Shown piece after piece: positions 4,459-5,093 of a stretch of 5,093 nt of DNA. The stretch comes from an uncultured Mycoplasma sp. (GTDB lineage: Bacteria > Bacillota_I > Bacilli_A > RF39 > UBA660): assembly GCA_947388575.1 (NCBI GenBank), contig CANDSI010000099.1, forward strand, positions 1 to 5,093, read 5' to 3'. A program made the position numbers and the translations under genes. Positions within the stretch are counted from its first letter, which is position 1; the number at the start of each line of letters is the position of its first letter. The notes beneath the pieces are model-generated. The model was not told where the DNA came from, searched no databases, and worked only from the letters and a program-made list of their open reading frames with translations.

Positions 4459-5093
4459 ATGAATGAGGAAAATCAAATTAGTTATTATTCGGTTATACCA
4501 GCTACAGTTAGATATGATGAACAGTTAAAGCCTGCTGAAAAGCTGATTTACAGTGAAATAACATCTCTAACAAATAAATTTGGATATAGTTTTGCAACTA
4601 ATAAATATTTTGCTAAACTGTATAATGTAACTACTCATACTGTATCTCAATGGATTTCTCATTTAGATAAATTAGGATATATTCATATAGAACTAATCAA
4701 AAATGAGAATGGAGCAATAGATGAACGACGAATTTATATAAGAGATACCCCCTATGTACAAAAAAATACATACCCCTGTGGATTTAAAAGTACATACCCT
4801 ATGTATAAAAAAGTACAATATAATAATATAAAATATAATATAGATGATGTATTTAATTTAATTATGAAAAATAGCACAGAAATTCAAAAAGATTTTTATT
4901 CTATTTTGGATCATTTAGAATTTCTTTATACACAAAATATTTTAAATATGATGAAACCTGATAAAATACAAATGCTGAAAGAAATCATATATGTTTTGTA
5001 TGAGTTATTTAATAGTAATTTTGATTCTGTACTCTCAAAAGTGAGTAGAGAGTCTTTATTAAGTTTATATACATTAGCACAAGAAAATGGCAC
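4459..5093 (+). CDS. Winged-helix replication-initiator-like protein (DnaD/phage HTH type), 3' end outside window
   Basis: Open for 211 codons to the window edge, with a perfect SD AGGAGG (4447-4452) 6 nt before the ATG. Residues about 27-82 form a helix-turn-helix of the HTH_36/DnaD-associated kind: 'KPAEKLIYSEITSLTNKFG', 'ATNKYFAKLYNVTTHTVSQW', 'LDKLGYIHIE', then a wing ending in 'DERRIYI'. This N-terminus is typical of phage, plasmid and integrative-element replication proteins in Firmicutes. Residues about 96-120 are encoded by three tandem DNA repeats. The rest ('NNIKYNIDDVFNLIMKN...') is helical and not recognised; a DnaD-like C-terminus cannot be tested because the gene is cut. It may mark the left edge of a mobile element extending to the right. 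Codon use resembles the neighbours, with Arg as AGA/CGA and no in-frame CGG. Confidence 0.85.
   Translation, partial: MNEENQISYYSVIPATVRYDEQLKPAEKLIYSEITSLTNKFGYSFATNKYFAKLYNVTTHTVSQWISHLDKLGYIHIELIKNENGAIDERRIYIRDTPYVQKNTYPCGFKSTYPMYKKVQYNNIKYNIDDVFNLIMKNSTEIQKDFYSILDHLEFLYTQNILNMMKPDKIQMLKEIIYVLYELFNSNFDSVLSKVSRESLLSLYTLAQENG
4746..4817 (+). repeat. Three contiguous imperfect 23-25-nt repeats (iteron-like) inside the initiator-like gene
   Basis: The units are 4746-4770, 4771-4794 and 4795-4817. Each begins TACCC and ends TACA, with a T/G-containing start and an A-rich centre. Because the lengths differ by one, the reading phase rotates, and the protein repeats only loosely ('TPYVQKNT', 'YPCGFKST', 'YPMYKKVQ'). 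Conservation at DNA rather than protein level suggests binding sites for the encoded initiator, as in origins embedded in phage or plasmid replication genes. A protein-level linker repeat is the alternative. Confidence 0.55.

Noticed and set aside
1..5093. CRISPR array or transposase gene
   Set aside because: No regularly spaced identical repeats with unique spacers, and no transposase-like protein on either strand.

Overview
This AT-rich window carries Shine-Dalgarno-led genes, consensus sigma-A promoters, a CCA-encoding tRNA gene and stand-alone intrinsic terminators. The gene families (VanW with peptidoglycan-binding repeats, an EF-P-type SDR reductase, a cytosolic starch-binding module, a DnaD/HTH-type initiator) point to an uncultured low-GC Firmicute, most likely a gut-type clostridium. 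TGA ends a reading frame in the ordinary way, so this is not a TGA=Trp mollicute.

Layout. 1-1160 (minus) is most of a membrane-anchored VanW-family envelope protein; its C-terminus lies outside the window. 1161-1544 is a gene-free divergent region with a promoter for each flanking gene. Between them is a 101-bp foldback element with perfect 17-bp inverted arms and a nested stem. 1545-2118 (plus) is an XRE-HTH/S24 (LexA/CI-like) repressor interrupted by a +1 frameshift. 2200-2664 (plus) is a stand-alone CBM25/53-like protein with its own promoter. A bidirectional terminator (2670-2695) separates it from a convergent minus-strand operon: an HD-domain phosphohydrolase (4068-3496), then an SDR reductase resembling EF-P 5-aminopentanone reductase (3468-2739), also +1 frameshifted. 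Upstream of this operon lie tRNA-Thr(TGT) and its terminator. 4215-4458 is a repeat-rich, probably bent intergenic region. It leads into a plus-strand winged-helix, DnaD/phage-type replication initiator that runs off the right edge and contains three tandem iteron-like repeats.

The strongest observation is shared by two unrelated genes. Both broken genes lose frame at the same hexamer, CGGAAT, where the zero-frame codon is CGG. In each case skipping one C restores a full-length, motif-perfect protein through Gly-Ile (GGA-ATN). I found no other in-frame CGG in the coding sequence of the window. A third CGGAAT (2325-2330), where CGG is not in frame, lies in an intact gene. This could be programmed +1 frameshifting or quadruplet decoding at a hungry or unassigned CGG codon. 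It could also be two coincidental mutations or sequencing errors. The sequence alone cannot decide.
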